A stretch of DNA of 64,000 bases from JALYXI01 sp963716685 (GTDB lineage: Bacteria; Acidobacteriota; Terriglobia; Bryobacterales; Bryobacteraceae). Both the position numbers and the translations under genes were made by a program. The notes below the pieces were generated by a model. It was not told the DNA's origin. It worked only from the letters and a program-made list of their open reading frames with translations, and ran no database searches. Where the stretch lies: assembly GCA_963716685.1 (NCBI GenBank), contig CAVQTR010000006.1, forward strand, positions 868,001 to 932,000, given 5' to 3'. Below are positions 46,503 to 56,461 of the stretch, in pieces. Numbering within the stretch: the first letter of the stretch is position 1; each line of letters starts with the position of its first letter.

Positions 46503-47581
46503 CGCAGGCGGCGGTTCATGGGGTCTGCATAGAGGCGGGCGGTTAGTTCGCCAAGGAGCGTCGCGAGAACGATGGAGGCGAGGAAGAAGACGGGAACGGC
46601 GGGCAGGGGTTTGCCGGAGCGGACGAACAGGGTGAGGCAGGCGAAGACGACGAACATGTGCGTAAGGTAGATCTCGTAGCTGCGACGTCCGAGGGTGAGG
46701 ACAGGGGCGAGCGCGCGCGGACTTTGCCACTGGCTGCGGGCCGCGGAGGCGATGACGAGACAGGCGCCGACAGCGGCGAGGGTCATCTCCGTGTTGCGGA
46801 GAGGGAAGCAGATGGCGAGGGCGAGGAGCGCGACGCCCATGAGGCCGACCCAGCGGTTGCGGAGGCGGGGCAGGAAAATAGCGGTGAGACAACCGAGCGC
46901 GATGGCGTCCATGCCGCCGAGGTAGGAATACTCGCGCCAGACCTCGTTCGAGCCGGCGAAGACGATGCGGGCCACGGGTCCGAGCGCGACGAAGCCGAGG
47001 AGGATGGCGATGAGCAGGCGGCCGCGGCCGAAGAGGCGGCAGAGCAGCGGGAAGAACAGATAGAAGAGTTCCTCGACGGACAGGGACCAGAGGATGTCCC
47101 AGTTGGCGGGGAGGTAGCCGCGATTCGCTTCGAGCACGTTGATGTGGAAGGTAAGGGCGGCGAAGAGGGCGCGGGCGAGTCCGCCGGTTTTGGCGGGGAC
47201 GATAAAGTTGGGGACACGCGCGAGGTGGAGGGCGCTGAGCACGGCTAGCAGGAGAAACAGGAGCGGCGCGATTCGGGCGAAGCGCAGCCGGTAGAACTCG
47301 CGAAGGTGGATCTGCGAGAGCGGACCCCAGCGGCGCAGCGTGGTGGCGGTGATGAGAAAGCCGGAGACGGCGAAGAAGATTTGCACGCCGAGCTGTCCGT
47401 TCCAGACGAAGGCGTGGACGAGTCCGTCGGGGAGGCCGTGCGCCCAGGGCACTTTGGCCTGACGCAGCCGGATGTTGACGTGGTTCATCAGGACGAAGAA
47501 GATGGCGAGGGCGCGGAGGAGGTCGACGCCATCGAGGCGGGGCAGGGCGGGGTGGGACTGCTCGGGGTTGGAATGCGCCAC
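46490..47581 (-). CDS. Acyltransferase family 3 membrane protein (3' end altered by IS insertion)
   Basis: 363 aa, about ten membrane helices. Family motifs are LDGVDLLRALAIFFVLMNHV with the catalytic His, QIFFAVSGFLIT, FYRLRFARIAPL and WSLSVEELFY. Such proteins O-acylate surface polysaccharide, peptidoglycan or antibiotics. The last sense codons CGG CGC ACC run into the IS1-like element, whose GGTAG end provides the TAG stop; the original C terminus is therefore lost or changed. Most helices are intact, so activity may remain. Confidence 0.85.
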   Translation of the reverse strand: MAHSNPEQSHPALPRLDGVDLLRALAIFFVLMNHVNIRLRQAKVPWAHGLPDGLVHAFVWNGQLGVQIFFAVSGFLITATTLRRWGPLSQIHLREFYRLRFARIAPLLFLLLAVLSALHLARVPNFIVPAKTGGLARALFAALTFHINVLEANRGYLPANWDILWSLSVEELFYLFFPLLCRLFGRGRLLIAILLGFVALGPVARIVFAGSNEVWREYSYLGGMDAIALGCLTAIFLPRLRNRWVGLMGVALLALAICFPLRNTEMTLAAVGACLVIASAARSQWQSPRALAPVLTLGRRSYEIYLTHMFVVFACLTLFVRSGKPLPAVPVFFLASIVLATLLGELTARLYADPMNRRLRRTG

Positions 47582-47711
47582 TACGAGCGCTGCTGCTCGA
47601 CGGCGAGGATCCCGGCGCGCAAGCGCTCAGGCGTTAACGCGGTCTGACCCGATGTCAAATCGGCTTGCATATGCTTCCCGTAAAGGTTAACAGGTACAGC
47701 CCAGCGGGGCG

Positions 47712-50102
47712 CTAGTTGTGGCGGACGGCTTTCATAGGGTCAGCGTGGATCCAGGGGCGGGCGGAGATCCAGGCGGTGAGGAGTGAGAGAGCGAGCATGA
47801 GAAGAGCAGCGGGGAGGAGGACCGTCCACTCGACCGGGCCGATTCCGTAGAACTGTGCACGGAGGACCACGCCGGTGACGGAGCCGAGCAACAGGCCGAT
47901 GAGGATGCCCGTACCGGCGACGCGCGCGACCTGGCGCAGGATCATAACGAGGAGTTGGCGCGGGCCGGCGCCGAGGGCGACGCGGAGACCGAGTTCGCGA
48001 GCGCGGCGGCTGACGGAGTATGCGACGGCGCCGGAGAGACCGAGGGCGGCGAGCAGCAGTCCGAGCGCGGTGAGCGCGGCCATCACCATGGCGACGAGGC
48101 GCTGGGCCAGCAACGTGAGATTGAACCAGCTCTGGAAGGTGGCGGGGCGGACAGGTGTCTTCAGTCCCTGCGCGCGGATGGCGCGATCGAAGGGTTCGGT
48201 CCAGAAGCGCGGGTCTCCGGCGGTGCGGGCGATGATGTTGATGCCTGGCTGGTAGTGCTGGCTAAGCGGGTAATAGAAGAAGGGGCGGCGCGGCTCGTCG
48301 ACATCTTCGTATTTGCCGTTGGCCACGACTCCGACGACGAGCGCGCTTCGGGCGGGGTCGCCGGCGAGAAAAGTCTTGCCGAGAGCGTTCTGGCCAGGCC
48401 ACAGCGTATCGGACATTTCGCGATTGATGACGGCGGTCTCGGGACTGTGCTCGCGATCGGTGGAATCGAAGACCCGGCCGGCGAGTAGAGGAATGCCGAC
48501 GGTGCGGAAGTAATCGGAATCGACGACGGTGTGGGTGACGGAGAGCTTTTTGGCGGCGCCGGACTGACGGACTTCAAGAATGCTGCCGCCCTGGAGAGGA
48601 AGGTCGCGCGCGAGGGAGACCGCCTGGACGCCGGGCAGCTGGGAGACGGCCTGGCGAAAGCGGCTGTAGAGTTGTTTGCCCTGCGCTTCGGAATAGCCTT
48701 CGCTGGCGAGATAAGCGGAGGTGGCGAGGAGGTTGCGGGCGGTGAAGCCGAGATCGGCGTGGCGGAGGTTGTAGAGGTTGCGCTGGCAGAGGCCCAGGCC
48801 GACGAGCACGACGGTGGAGACAGCGACCTGCACGACCACGAGCGCGTTGCGCCAAGCCGCTCGGCCGGTTCCACCGACCGCGATCTCGCCGCTGAGGATG
48901 TTCGCGACGGAGGGCGAGGAGGCGTAGAGAGCGGGCGCGAGTCCGGTGGCGAGGACGGCGAGGAGGGTCAGCGCGAGGGTGCAGGCAAGCACGGTGAAAT
49001 CCAGGCGCAGATCGAGCACAAAGTTGTAGGCGCCGTACATGGGGAACTCGAGGGTGAAATCGGAAAAGCGGTTGGCGACGAGGAGTGCGACGGCGTATCC
49101 GAGAGCGGCGCTGAGAAAGCAGAGCGCGATGCTTTCCCGGAGGAACTCCCTGACCAGAAGGTGGCGCGGCGCGCCAAGAGCGAGCTTAATGGCGGCTTCC
49201 TGCCTTCTGCCCACAGACCGCGCGAGCAGCAGGTTGGCGACGTTGGCGCAGGCGATGAGCAGGATCAGGAGCACGAGGGCGATCAGGACTCCGCAGGCCA
49301 TTTCGGCAGTGGGGAGAGCATCGGGCGGGAGCATGGTAGCGCGCGTGACGACAGCGGTACGGCCCGCATCCTCCTTTGGGTAAGCCGCAGCGAGCTGGGC
49401 GGCGAGACCGGACACCGCGGCCTGTGCCTGACGGCGGGTGACACCGGGCTTCAACCGCGCGAGCAGAAAGAAGCGGCGGGTTTCGCGCTGACGGAGCCAC
49501 GGGTTGTCGCCATTTTCGGCGAGCGGGGTGAGTAGATCGCCGTCGAGTCCGTAGAAGGAGCCGGTGAACCGGGGCGGCGTGACGCCGATGATGGTGTATG
49601 CGCCGAAACGTTTGCCGACGATGTCACGGCGGGCGCCAAGGCGTTTCCAGAACGCATAGGTCATGACCGCGGTGTGGGGATTCATGGAGTCGTCAGCGGG
49701 TGAGAAGAAGCGGCCGAGAAACGGGCGAATGCCGAGCAGCGGGAGATGGTTTGCGGAGACGGGGCGCGACATGGCGCGGACGGGCTGGCTGGCGAAGGCC
49801 GTATCGATGAAGAGAGAAATGGAGTTCGGGTCCGCGGCGATGTCCGTGAAGACCTGGTTGTGGTCGCGGTAGTAAAGGTAATCGAGCCAGGAGATCTGGT
49901 CGATGCTTTTGGCGGAGGAGCGGCCGTGGATCATGACGAGGCGATCCGGTTCGAAGGCAGCGGGCGCGGCGAGGAGTGCGGTGTTGGCTGCGCTGATGCT
50001 GAGGACCACGAGCGCCATGGCAACGGACAGAGAAAAGACGGCGACCACGGTCAGCTGCCAACTTTTGATCAGGCCGCGAAGGAGGCGCAGGACCGGAAGC
50101 AT
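47712..50102 (-). CDS. ABC transporter permease, duplicated MacB/FtsX type (ADOP-like)
   Basis: 796 aa with two MacB-periplasmic-core/FtsX units: an N-terminal helix (LTVVAVFSLSVAMALVVLSI), a periplasmic domain with LGIRPFLGRFFSPADDS, three helices around residues 265-385, a second periplasmic core (TVGIPLLAGRVFDSTDRE) and three C-terminal helices (LRVALGAGPRQLLVMILRQVA). No ATPase gene is adjacent, as usual for the acidobacterial orphan permeases. Function in export or lipoprotein release is inferred. The frame is intact. Confidence 0.87.
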   Translation of the reverse strand: MLPVLRLLRGLIKSWQLTVVAVFSLSVAMALVVLSISAANTALLAAPAAFEPDRLVMIHGRSSAKSIDQISWLDYLYYRDHNQVFTDIAADPNSISLFIDTAFASQPVRAMSRPVSANHLPLLGIRPFLGRFFSPADDSMNPHTAVMTYAFWKRLGARRDIVGKRFGAYTIIGVTPPRFTGSFYGLDGDLLTPLAENGDNPWLRQRETRRFFLLARLKPGVTRRQAQAAVSGLAAQLAAAYPKEDAGRTAVVTRATMLPPDALPTAEMACGVLIALVLLILLIACANVANLLLARSVGRRQEAAIKLALGAPRHLLVREFLRESIALCFLSAALGYAVALLVANRFSDFTLEFPMYGAYNFVLDLRLDFTVLACTLALTLLAVLATGLAPALYASSPSVANILSGEIAVGGTGRAAWRNALVVVQVAVSTVVLVGLGLCQRNLYNLRHADLGFTARNLLATSAYLASEGYSEAQGKQLYSRFRQAVSQLPGVQAVSLARDLPLQGGSILEVRQSGAAKKLSVTHTVVDSDYFRTVGIPLLAGRVFDSTDREHSPETAVINREMSDTLWPGQNALGKTFLAGDPARSALVVGVVANGKYEDVDEPRRPFFYYPLSQHYQPGINIIARTAGDPRFWTEPFDRAIRAQGLKTPVRPATFQSWFNLTLLAQRLVAMVMAALTALGLLLAALGLSGAVAYSVSRRARELGLRVALGAGPRQLLVMILRQVARVAGTGILIGLLLGSVTGVVLRAQFYGIGPVEWTVLLPAALLMLALSLLTAWISARPWIHADPMKAVRHN

Positions 50103-50176
50103 CGGCCGGGTGAGGCAAGCGGCGGACCATTTGGGCAGGCCATCGGCGCGGGAACCTGCGTAGAATAGACAAAATC

Positions 50177-52001
50177 ATGAAAATGACCGATGAATCGCGG
50201 CGCCGTTTCCTGGGGTATTTCTCCGGAGTGGGTTTGGGCGGCACTTTGCTGCCGGGAGTTTTGTGGTCGCAGGTGCAACAGGCGGGCGCGGCAGCCATCA
50301 CTTTGCCGATGCTGCAGGATGCGCTGGCGCTTTCGGGCCTAACGTTCAGTGAAGAAGACGAGAAGGCCATGCTGCAGGCCGTGAATCAGAACCTGACGCG
50401 CTATGAAGAGGTGCGGAAGCTGCATATTCCGAACGACATTTCGCCGCCGTTTTACTTCAGCGCGCTGGTGCCGGGAATGAAGGTGGACCGGACGCGGCAG
50501 CCGCTGCGATTCAGCGCGCCGCGCGTGCGCCGGCCGGCGAATCTGGAGGACGTGGCGTTCTGGCCGGTGACGCAGCTGGCACAATTGCTGCGGACGCGGC
50601 AGGTGACTTCGGTGGAGCTGACGCGAGATGTATCTGGCGCGGCTGCACAGGTACAACGACAAGCTGAACTGCGTGGTGACGTTTCTGGACGATGTGGCGA
50701 TGGCGCAGGCGAAGCAGGCGGATGCGGAGATCGCGGCGGGGAAGCATAAGGGCCCGCTGCATGGGATTCCGTGGGGCGCGAAGGACATTATTGCGGTGAA
50801 GGGGTACAAGACCACGTGGGGTTCGGGCGCGTTACAAAGACCAGATGATCGACGAGGAAGCGAGCGTGATCGAGATGCTGCGCGACGCGGGCGCGGTGCT
50901 GCTGGCGAAGCTGGCGTCGGGCGAACTGGCGAGCGGGGACCGGTGGTTTGGCGGACAGACGAAGAACCCGTGGAATCCGGCGGAGGGTTCGAGCGGATCG
51001 TCGGCGGGGCCGGGGTCGGCAACGGCGGCGGGGCTGGTGGGATTTTCGATTGGGAGTGAGACCAGCGGGTCGATTCTGAGCCCTTCCGCGCGATGCGGGG
51101 TGACGGGTTTGCGGCCGACCTTCGGGCGCGTGAGCCGGTACGGGGTGATGGCGCTTTCGTGGACGCAGGACCGCCTGGGGCCGCTGTGCCGATATGCGGA
51201 GGACTGCGCGCTGGTGATGAGCGTGATTGCGAAGCCGGACGACCGGGACATGAGCGTGTCGGATATTCCGTTCAACTGGAATGCGCGGCTGGACATCCGG
51301 AAGCTGCGGGTGGGGTATCTGAAGGAAGCGTTTGACGGAGACGAAGGATCCGGCGGCGAAGCGGAATGAAGAGGCGGCGCTGGCGCAAATGGAGAAGCTG
51401 GGCGTGAAGCTGATGCCGGTGAAGGTGCCGGAGGGAGCGGCGGATGCGGGCGGGTTCGCGGTGGAATCGGCAGTGTTTTTCGATGAGACTGGTGCGGTCG
51501 GGGCGGGATAAGCAGATGACGACGCCGAGCCGCGCGAACGGGTTCCGGTCGAGCCGGCTGATTCCGGCGGTGGAGTATCTGCAGGCGCAGCGGGCACGAA
51601 CGATGATGATGATGAAGCTGGCGGAAGCGACGGCGGGGGTGGATGTGTACCTGGTGCCGGCGAATTCGGGCGGCGGACGGGGTGCCGCTGGTGGTGCGGG
51701 CACTGGTGGGGGTACCGCGGCGGGAGGCGAGGCAGCCGCGGCGGCTGGGTTTGCGAATGCGGCGCGGCGCACGGCGGTGGGGCGGCATTTCGGGATGGCG
51801 AACTCGGCGGGGTATCCGGCGATCAGCGTGCCAAACGGGTTCACAGATGCGGGGACGCCGACGGCTCTGACCTTTTATGCGCGGCCGTTTGGGGAAGCGG
51901 GACTGCTGGCGGTGGCGAAGGCGTATCAGGACGCGTCAGGGTTTCATTTGAAGCATCCGAATCTGGATGGTACGGATGCGGTGACGAAGATGTCGCAGTG
52001 A
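50177..52001 (+). CDS. Tat-exported amidase (amidase-signature family; four +1 frame breaks)
   Basis: Amidase-signature hydrolase expected at 606 aa after correction. Tat signal SRRRFLGYFSGVGLGG; catalytic Lys in IPWGAKDIIAVKGY; Ser-cis-Ser-Lys core in EGSSGSSAGPGSATAAGLVG and SETSGSILSPSA. Conserved sequence changes frame by one surplus base near 50625 (VELTR to MYLARLHRYNDKL), 50832 (WGSGA to YKDQMIDEEAS), 51334 (KEAF to TETKDPAAKRNEEA) and 51488 (AVFFDE to LVRSGRDKQM). A Gly/Ala-rich insert lies at about 51666-51753. Between breaks the protein is well conserved, which argues for sequence error more than long decay. Physiological substrate unknown. Confidence 0.82.
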
Positions 52002-52113
52002 AGCGGATCCGCACCGTAGCTGAGTTTTGGCCGAAGTAGGCACCCCCCCACTCTTAACACTCCATAACGGTTGATGCCCGGCTTCCGTGCGTCCAGGTGT
52101 ATGAGCCTTACCT

Positions 52114-54282
52114 ATGCACTTTTTCAACACAAAGCCCTTATCCGTCATGTCTTTGGCCGTTCTCTGCTGCGCCGCCGCTTCCTTCGCGCAGGTTCGGCCG
52201 AGTCTCATTACCAGTGCCCCGAATGGAAGCCGCCTCTACACCCTCGCCGGCAATACGCGGCCCGAGGTTCAGTCCGGCGCCGATCTCGGCGCGGTCGCTG
52301 ACGATACGCCCCTGGAGCACATGCTTCTTCAGCTCACCCGCTCCACATCGAGCGAGCAGGCGCTGGCGGAGCAAATCGCCCTCCTGCACAATCCAAACTC
52401 GCCCGACTTTCACAAGTGGATGACCGCCGCGGAATTCGGGCAGGCGTATGGCGCCTCGCGGGACGACCGCGCGGCTTTGACCGCCTGGCTCGAATCCAGT
52501 GGCTTCACCGTGAATTCCGTCGCTCCCGGCGGCATGACCATCGATTTCTCCGGCACAGCGGCTGCCGTCCGGTCTGCCTTTCATACCGAGATTCACTACA
52601 TCCAGGTGAATGGCGTCCGGCATCTCGCCAATGTCACCGACCCGCAGATTCCCGAGGCATTCGCTGCGGCAGTCAAAGGCGTGGTCTCCATGCACGACTT
52701 TACGCCCCGTCCCATGAAGCAGAGCTCCCGAAAGCAGAGCCAGGCCAAGTTCACGTTCACCGATTCCTCCGGGAACACCAATCATGCCGTCACACCCGGG
52801 GACCTGGCCGCCATCTATAACTTCAACCCGCTCTTTTCGGCCGGTGTAACCGGCAAGGGCCAAACCATCGCTGTGGTCGAGGATTCCAACCTATACAGCG
52901 CTCAGGACTGGACTATTTTCCGGCAGGCGTTCGGCCTCGACCAATACGCGTCCGGGACTCTCACGACGGTTCACCCCGCGTCGCCGTCAGGCGTGAATAA
53001 CTGCAAGGATCCGGGCGTCGTGGCCGGAGACGACGGCGAGGCCATTCTCGATGCCGAGTGGGCGAGCGCCGCGGCGCCGGATGCGGCTATCGTGGTCGCA
53101 GGCTGCGCCAGCACCCGCACCACCTTCGGTGGCCTCATTGCGTTGCAGAACCTGGTCAACAGCCCGAACCCGCCTGCCATCGTCAGCGTCAGTTACGGCG
53201 TCTGCGAGGCCGAAAACGGCGCGGCCGGGAACGCCGCCTTCAATGCGATTTACCAGCAGGCGGTCGCGGAAGGCATCTCCATCTTCGCGGCAGCCGGCGA
53301 TGAAGGCGCCGCCAGCTGCGATGCGGAGGCGACCGGCGCAACGCACGGCATCGGGGTCAGCGGATACGCATCCACGCCCTACAATGTTGCCGTCGGCGCC
53401 ACGGATTTCAGCGATACCGTCGACGGGACCTCCGGCGCCTACTGGAGTCCCACGAACAGCTCGACATATGTCTCGGCACTCCAGTACATCCCGGAGATTC
53501 CCTGGAACGATTCGTGCGCCGATCCCATCCTCGCAGGCTATTACGGCTATTCAACCGTGTACGGACCCACCGGGTTCTGCGGCAGCAGCACCGCGAAATC
53601 CGGCGAGCTGCTCACGGTCACCGCGGGCAGCGGCGGGCCCAGCGGTTGCGCCTCCGGTTCGCCCGCCACGCCTGGAGTCGTCAGCGGAACCTGCGCGGGG
53701 TACGCGAAGCCCTCGTGGCAAAGCGGACTCGCGGGCATCGTGCCGGACGCCGTCCGGGACATTCCGGACGTCTCGCTCTTCGCCGCCAACGGAGTCTGGG
53801 GCCATTACCTGGTGGATTGCTGGTCCAACACCGGCGCGGGCGGCTCCTCCTGCGCAGGCGACCCCGGCACGTGGGATGGAGGCGGAGGCTCATCCTACTC
53901 CACTCCGATTTTCGCCGGCATCCAGGCTCTGGTAAATCAAAAGTACAACGGCGCGCAGGGCAACCCGAATCCGATCCTGTACAAGCTCGCCTCTATCGGC
54001 GCCAACTCGTGCAACTCGGCCACCGCCTCGGCGGGATGCGTCTTCCACAACATCACCCGCGGCAGCATCGAAGTGAACTGCGGTGGCAGTGTCCAGTGTT
54101 TTGGGTCCTCGCCGGCGACAGGCAACGGGCGGGGAAACAAAGGCGTCTACGACGGCGCGCTCTCGCTCAGCACCACCAATCTCGATTCCGCCTACGACTC
54201 GTCCTCCGGCTGGAACTTCACCACCGGGCTCGGCTCGGTCGACGTCTACAACCTGGTGATGCAGTGGACTTCCGGGCAGTAA
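52114..54282 (+). CDS. Secreted S53 (sedolisin/kumamolisin-like) serine-carboxyl peptidase
   Basis: 722 aa with signal peptide (VMSLAVLCCAAASFAQ), a pro-kumamolisin activation domain at about 40-195 (HNPNSPDFHKWMTAAEFGQ) and the S53 catalytic domain. The catalytic Glu and Asp are in DGEAILDAEWASAAAPDA, an oxyanion Asp further on, and the nucleophile Ser in GGGSSYSTPIFAGIQALV; the GTS consensus is here GSS. The C terminus carries the calcium-site type ending GLGSVDVYNL. Probably an acid-active extracellular protease, in keeping with acid soil. No strong ribosome-binding site. Confidence 0.9.
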   Translation: MHFFNTKPLSVMSLAVLCCAAASFAQVRPSLITSAPNGSRLYTLAGNTRPEVQSGADLGAVADDTPLEHMLLQLTRSTSSEQALAEQIALLHNPNSPDFHKWMTAAEFGQAYGASRDDRAALTAWLESSGFTVNSVAPGGMTIDFSGTAAAVRSAFHTEIHYIQVNGVRHLANVTDPQIPEAFAAAVKGVVSMHDFTPRPMKQSSRKQSQAKFTFTDSSGNTNHAVTPGDLAAIYNFNPLFSAGVTGKGQTIAVVEDSNLYSAQDWTIFRQAFGLDQYASGTLTTVHPASPSGVNNCKDPGVVAGDDGEAILDAEWASAAAPDAAIVVAGCASTRTTFGGLIALQNLVNSPNPPAIVSVSYGVCEAENGAAGNAAFNAIYQQAVAEGISIFAAAGDEGAASCDAEATGATHGIGVSGYASTPYNVAVGATDFSDTVDGTSGAYWSPTNSSTYVSALQYIPEIPWNDSCADPILAGYYGYSTVYGPTGFCGSSTAKSGELLTVTAGSGGPSGCASGSPATPGVVSGTCAGYAKPSWQSGLAGIVPDAVRDIPDVSLFAANGVWGHYLVDCWSNTGAGGSSCAGDPGTWDGGGGSSYSTPIFAGIQALVNQKYNGAQGNPNPILYKLASIGANSCNSATASAGCVFHNITRGSIEVNCGGSVQCFGSSPATGNGRGNKGVYDGALSLSTTNLDSAYDSSSGWNFTTGLGSVDVYNLVMQWTSGQ

Positions 54283-54488
54283 CCCCGGGTTTTAGGCGCT
54301 CAGCGAAGGGGCGCTTCACGAAGGGCTGCAAGGGAGGTCAATCCGCGAGATGCCGACATTGACAAAATTCTAAGCAGTCACCGGCGCTAAGGCCGAAGCA
54401 TCCGAAAGCGCGGGCTGCCGATCGCCCAGGCGGTGGCACTTTCGCCACGCGTCTGGCCCATGGTCTTCAGCAAATCTTCAGTACGGGG

Positions 54489-54541
54489 TGGTTGCATAAG
54501 AGTTCCGCTTCCGCAGGCGGACAGGAGGTATTATGCAACCA
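54489..54541 (+). promoter_or_regulatory. Inverted repeat enclosing the start codon and ribosome-binding site of the acyltransferase
   Basis: TGGTTGCATAA at 54489-54499 is the exact reverse complement of TTATGCAACCA at 54531-54541, whose bases 54533-54535 are the ATG. Between them lie a small stem TCCGC/GCGGA (54504-54508 with 54517-54521) and the Shine-Dalgarno AGGAGG at 54523-54528. In mRNA the start codon would be buried in an 11-bp helix with the SD in the loop, a layout expected of translational control, though a DNA operator is also possible. Confidence 0.5.
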
Positions 54542-55699
54542 TCCACCGGTCCGACTGCCGCCGCTCCTCGGCTGCACGCGCTCGACAGCCTTCGGGCTTG
54601 CATGATGCTCCTGGTTATCTGGTTTCATGCGTCCTGCTCTTACGCCACTGTGCGGACACCTGACTGGCCATTCAAAGATACGCACACCAGCGCGTTTCTT
54701 ACCGTTTTCCTGCTGTTTATTCATGTGTTCAGCATGCCAGTCTTTTTCGTGCTGGCCGGCTTCTTCGCCCGATTGATGTGGCAGCGCAGAGGCGCCAGTG
54801 TGTTTCTCCGTAATCGCGCAGAGCGCATTCTGGTGCCGTTCGTCGTGACCTTGCCACTTTTATATGCCTGGGACCGTTACTACCTCGGCTCCCACACGGG
54901 AATTCGGACCATGCATCTATGGTTCTTGTATTACCTGATTTACCTGTATCCCGCGGCGGTGCTCACCGGTTGGCTGGTGCGCCGTTTCGTGCCCGTCCTG
55001 TGGCAGGAGCGAATCGAATCCGGCTTTCGGCGGCTGCTGACATCGGCATGGAGGCCTGTGTTCTTTGCCATTCCCACCTGCATCCCGCTGTTCTTTATGC
55101 AGAGAGGCACGCTGGACGTGAACATCACTTTTCTGGTGCAACCCAGGAATATGGCGATTTACGCGATCTTCTTCGCTTTCGGCTGGCTGCTTTACGGGCA
55201 ATCGGACCTGCTGACCGGATTTCAGCGTGCCGCATGGACGCAGGTGCTGATAGCTGTGGCACTCGCGCCTGTCAATTTCCTAAGTCTCGGCAAGCTGCTG
55301 CGCGCGCTCCCGGTCGAGGATCTGCGAGCCCGCGTCTCGGTGGTCGCCACCGAATCGCTCATGATGTGGTTACTCATCTTCGGCATCACCGGGCTGTTTT
55401 TGCGCTATCTTGACCGTCCGAGCGCTCGAATGCAGTATCTCTCCGACGCCTCGTACTGGATGTATCTGGTTCATCTGCCGCTGGTGGTGTGGGCGCAGCG
55501 CCTGGTGGGACCGCTCGCGGTGCCCGGAATCGTCAAGTTCACGCTGGTCCTGGCGATTTGCTTTCCGATCCTCCTTGCCAGCTATCAGTTGCTGGTCCGG
55601 TACACGCTTATCGGGCGAGTGCTCAACGGGCCAAGGGAGCGGGAACTTCGGTCCGGTGGCGCGCAAGGGAACCAAAAAACGAAAGCGGCCGTGGTCTGA
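54533..55699 (+). CDS. Acyltransferase family 3 membrane protein
   Basis: 388 aa, about ten helices. N-terminal LHALDSLRACMMLLVIWFHASCS with the catalytic His region, FFVLAGFFARLMW, FLRNRAERILVPFVV and MHLWFLYYLIYLYPAA match the OpgC/acyltransferase-3 group. A textbook AGGAGG lies 5 nt before the ATG. Not a close copy of the acyltransferase at 46.5 kb. Substrate unknown; osmoregulated glucan or other surface glycan succinylation/acetylation is possible. Confidence 0.85.
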   Translation: MQPSTGPTAAAPRLHALDSLRACMMLLVIWFHASCSYATVRTPDWPFKDTHTSAFLTVFLLFIHVFSMPVFFVLAGFFARLMWQRRGASVFLRNRAERILVPFVVTLPLLYAWDRYYLGSHTGIRTMHLWFLYYLIYLYPAAVLTGWLVRRFVPVLWQERIESGFRRLLTSAWRPVFFAIPTCIPLFFMQRGTLDVNITFLVQPRNMAIYAIFFAFGWLLYGQSDLLTGFQRAAWTQVLIAVALAPVNFLSLGKLLRALPVEDLRARVSVVATESLMMWLLIFGITGLFLRYLDRPSARMQYLSDASYWMYLVHLPLVVWAQRLVGPLAVPGIVKFTLVLAICFPILLASYQLLVRYTLIGRVLNGPRERELRSGGAQGNQKTKAAVV

Positions 55700-55739
55700 A
55701 ACGCCTGACCTGACACGACGTCCGGTTTGCGGCACTATT

Positions 55740-55831
55740 CTGCTGAAAGCAGAAGGATCAGCGTGCCAAGCGGAGAGCATCAGGCGGGCCGTGGTCGCCA
55801 CGCTTGAGTGTCCCAACGTCGCCTGAACTAG
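55740..55831 (-). pseudogene. C-terminal remnant of a tyrosine recombinase (integrase)
   Basis: The minus strand reads HLVQATLGHSSVATTARLM, the box-II region of tyrosine recombinases (VQ-x-x-LGHSS-x-x-TT-x-x-Y-x-H), but the tyrosine region has decayed to LMLSAWHADPSAF and no upstream domain exists. About 30 codons remain. It indicates past integration near the recombination-rich segment that follows. Confidence 0.55.
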
Positions 55832-55867
55832 ATGCACCGGTCCAAAAGCAATTCAGTTGTATCTCGA

Positions 55868-56461
55868 TCAACGATTCCGGTCCGGCTGGTCGTAATCGTG
55901 ATAATGCCTGCCATCGCGCAGTGACCCTCGATCCGCTACACCCATGTCCAAGGCACGCTGTAAACGAAACGTTACGACTGAGTCCCGCGGAACCCTGACG
56001 GCTCGTCCGCGCGCCTCACCACCGTTGATAGCGCCGACGATTCCACCAATTAGGCTGTTATCCGGGCGCGATTCGATGCGCTTCGGATCTGTTCTTATTC
56101 CATACCGCTGTCCGTTCACCATAACGGAATCCAGATCAAGGATCAGATCGTTGTCACGCGATATTCTGACCATTAATTCGACAGGAGACCCGCGTGGGAC
56201 TACTAGCCGCCCACCGCTTCCCCGAACGTCCTGATCCACGATTCCCGTGTAGACGCGGTTGTCTCCCTTGTCAACATCAATACTCTCATTCGTGCGAACC
56301 GGGATCACCGTACCGGCTTCAAGTCTTGCCGTCCTGTCAGAGTCTCTATCCCTGTCCCGATCTTGCGCAGCAGCCAAAGGTGAGAGACAGAGAGCCAGCA
56401 CCAGTAATCTCAGCGGGCCCGCGTTGTGCAATGTGTTATTTCTCTCAACGTTGCACGTCAT
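55868..56461 (-). CDS. Exported hypothetical protein with basic/acidic repeats
   Basis: 197 aa, not assigned to a named family. A signal peptide (LLVLALCLSPLAAAQ) is followed by an Arg-Asp repeat (DRDRDRDSDR), then a conserved-looking core: LEAGTVIPVRTNESIDVDKG, GIVDQDV, RLVVPRGSPVELMVR, and SLIGGIVGAINGGEARGRA, which reads like a glycine-rich hairpin, ending with an Arg/Asp/Tyr-rich tail. Likely periplasmic. I have the impression that similar proteins occur in other Acidobacteriota, but cannot check. Confidence 0.65.
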   Translation of the reverse strand: MTCNVERNNTLHNAGPLRLLVLALCLSPLAAAQDRDRDRDSDRTARLEAGTVIPVRTNESIDVDKGDNRVYTGIVDQDVRGSGGRLVVPRGSPVELMVRISRDNDLILDLDSVMVNGQRYGIRTDPKRIESRPDNSLIGGIVGAINGGEARGRAVRVPRDSVVTFRLQRALDMGVADRGSLRDGRHYHDYDQPDRNR

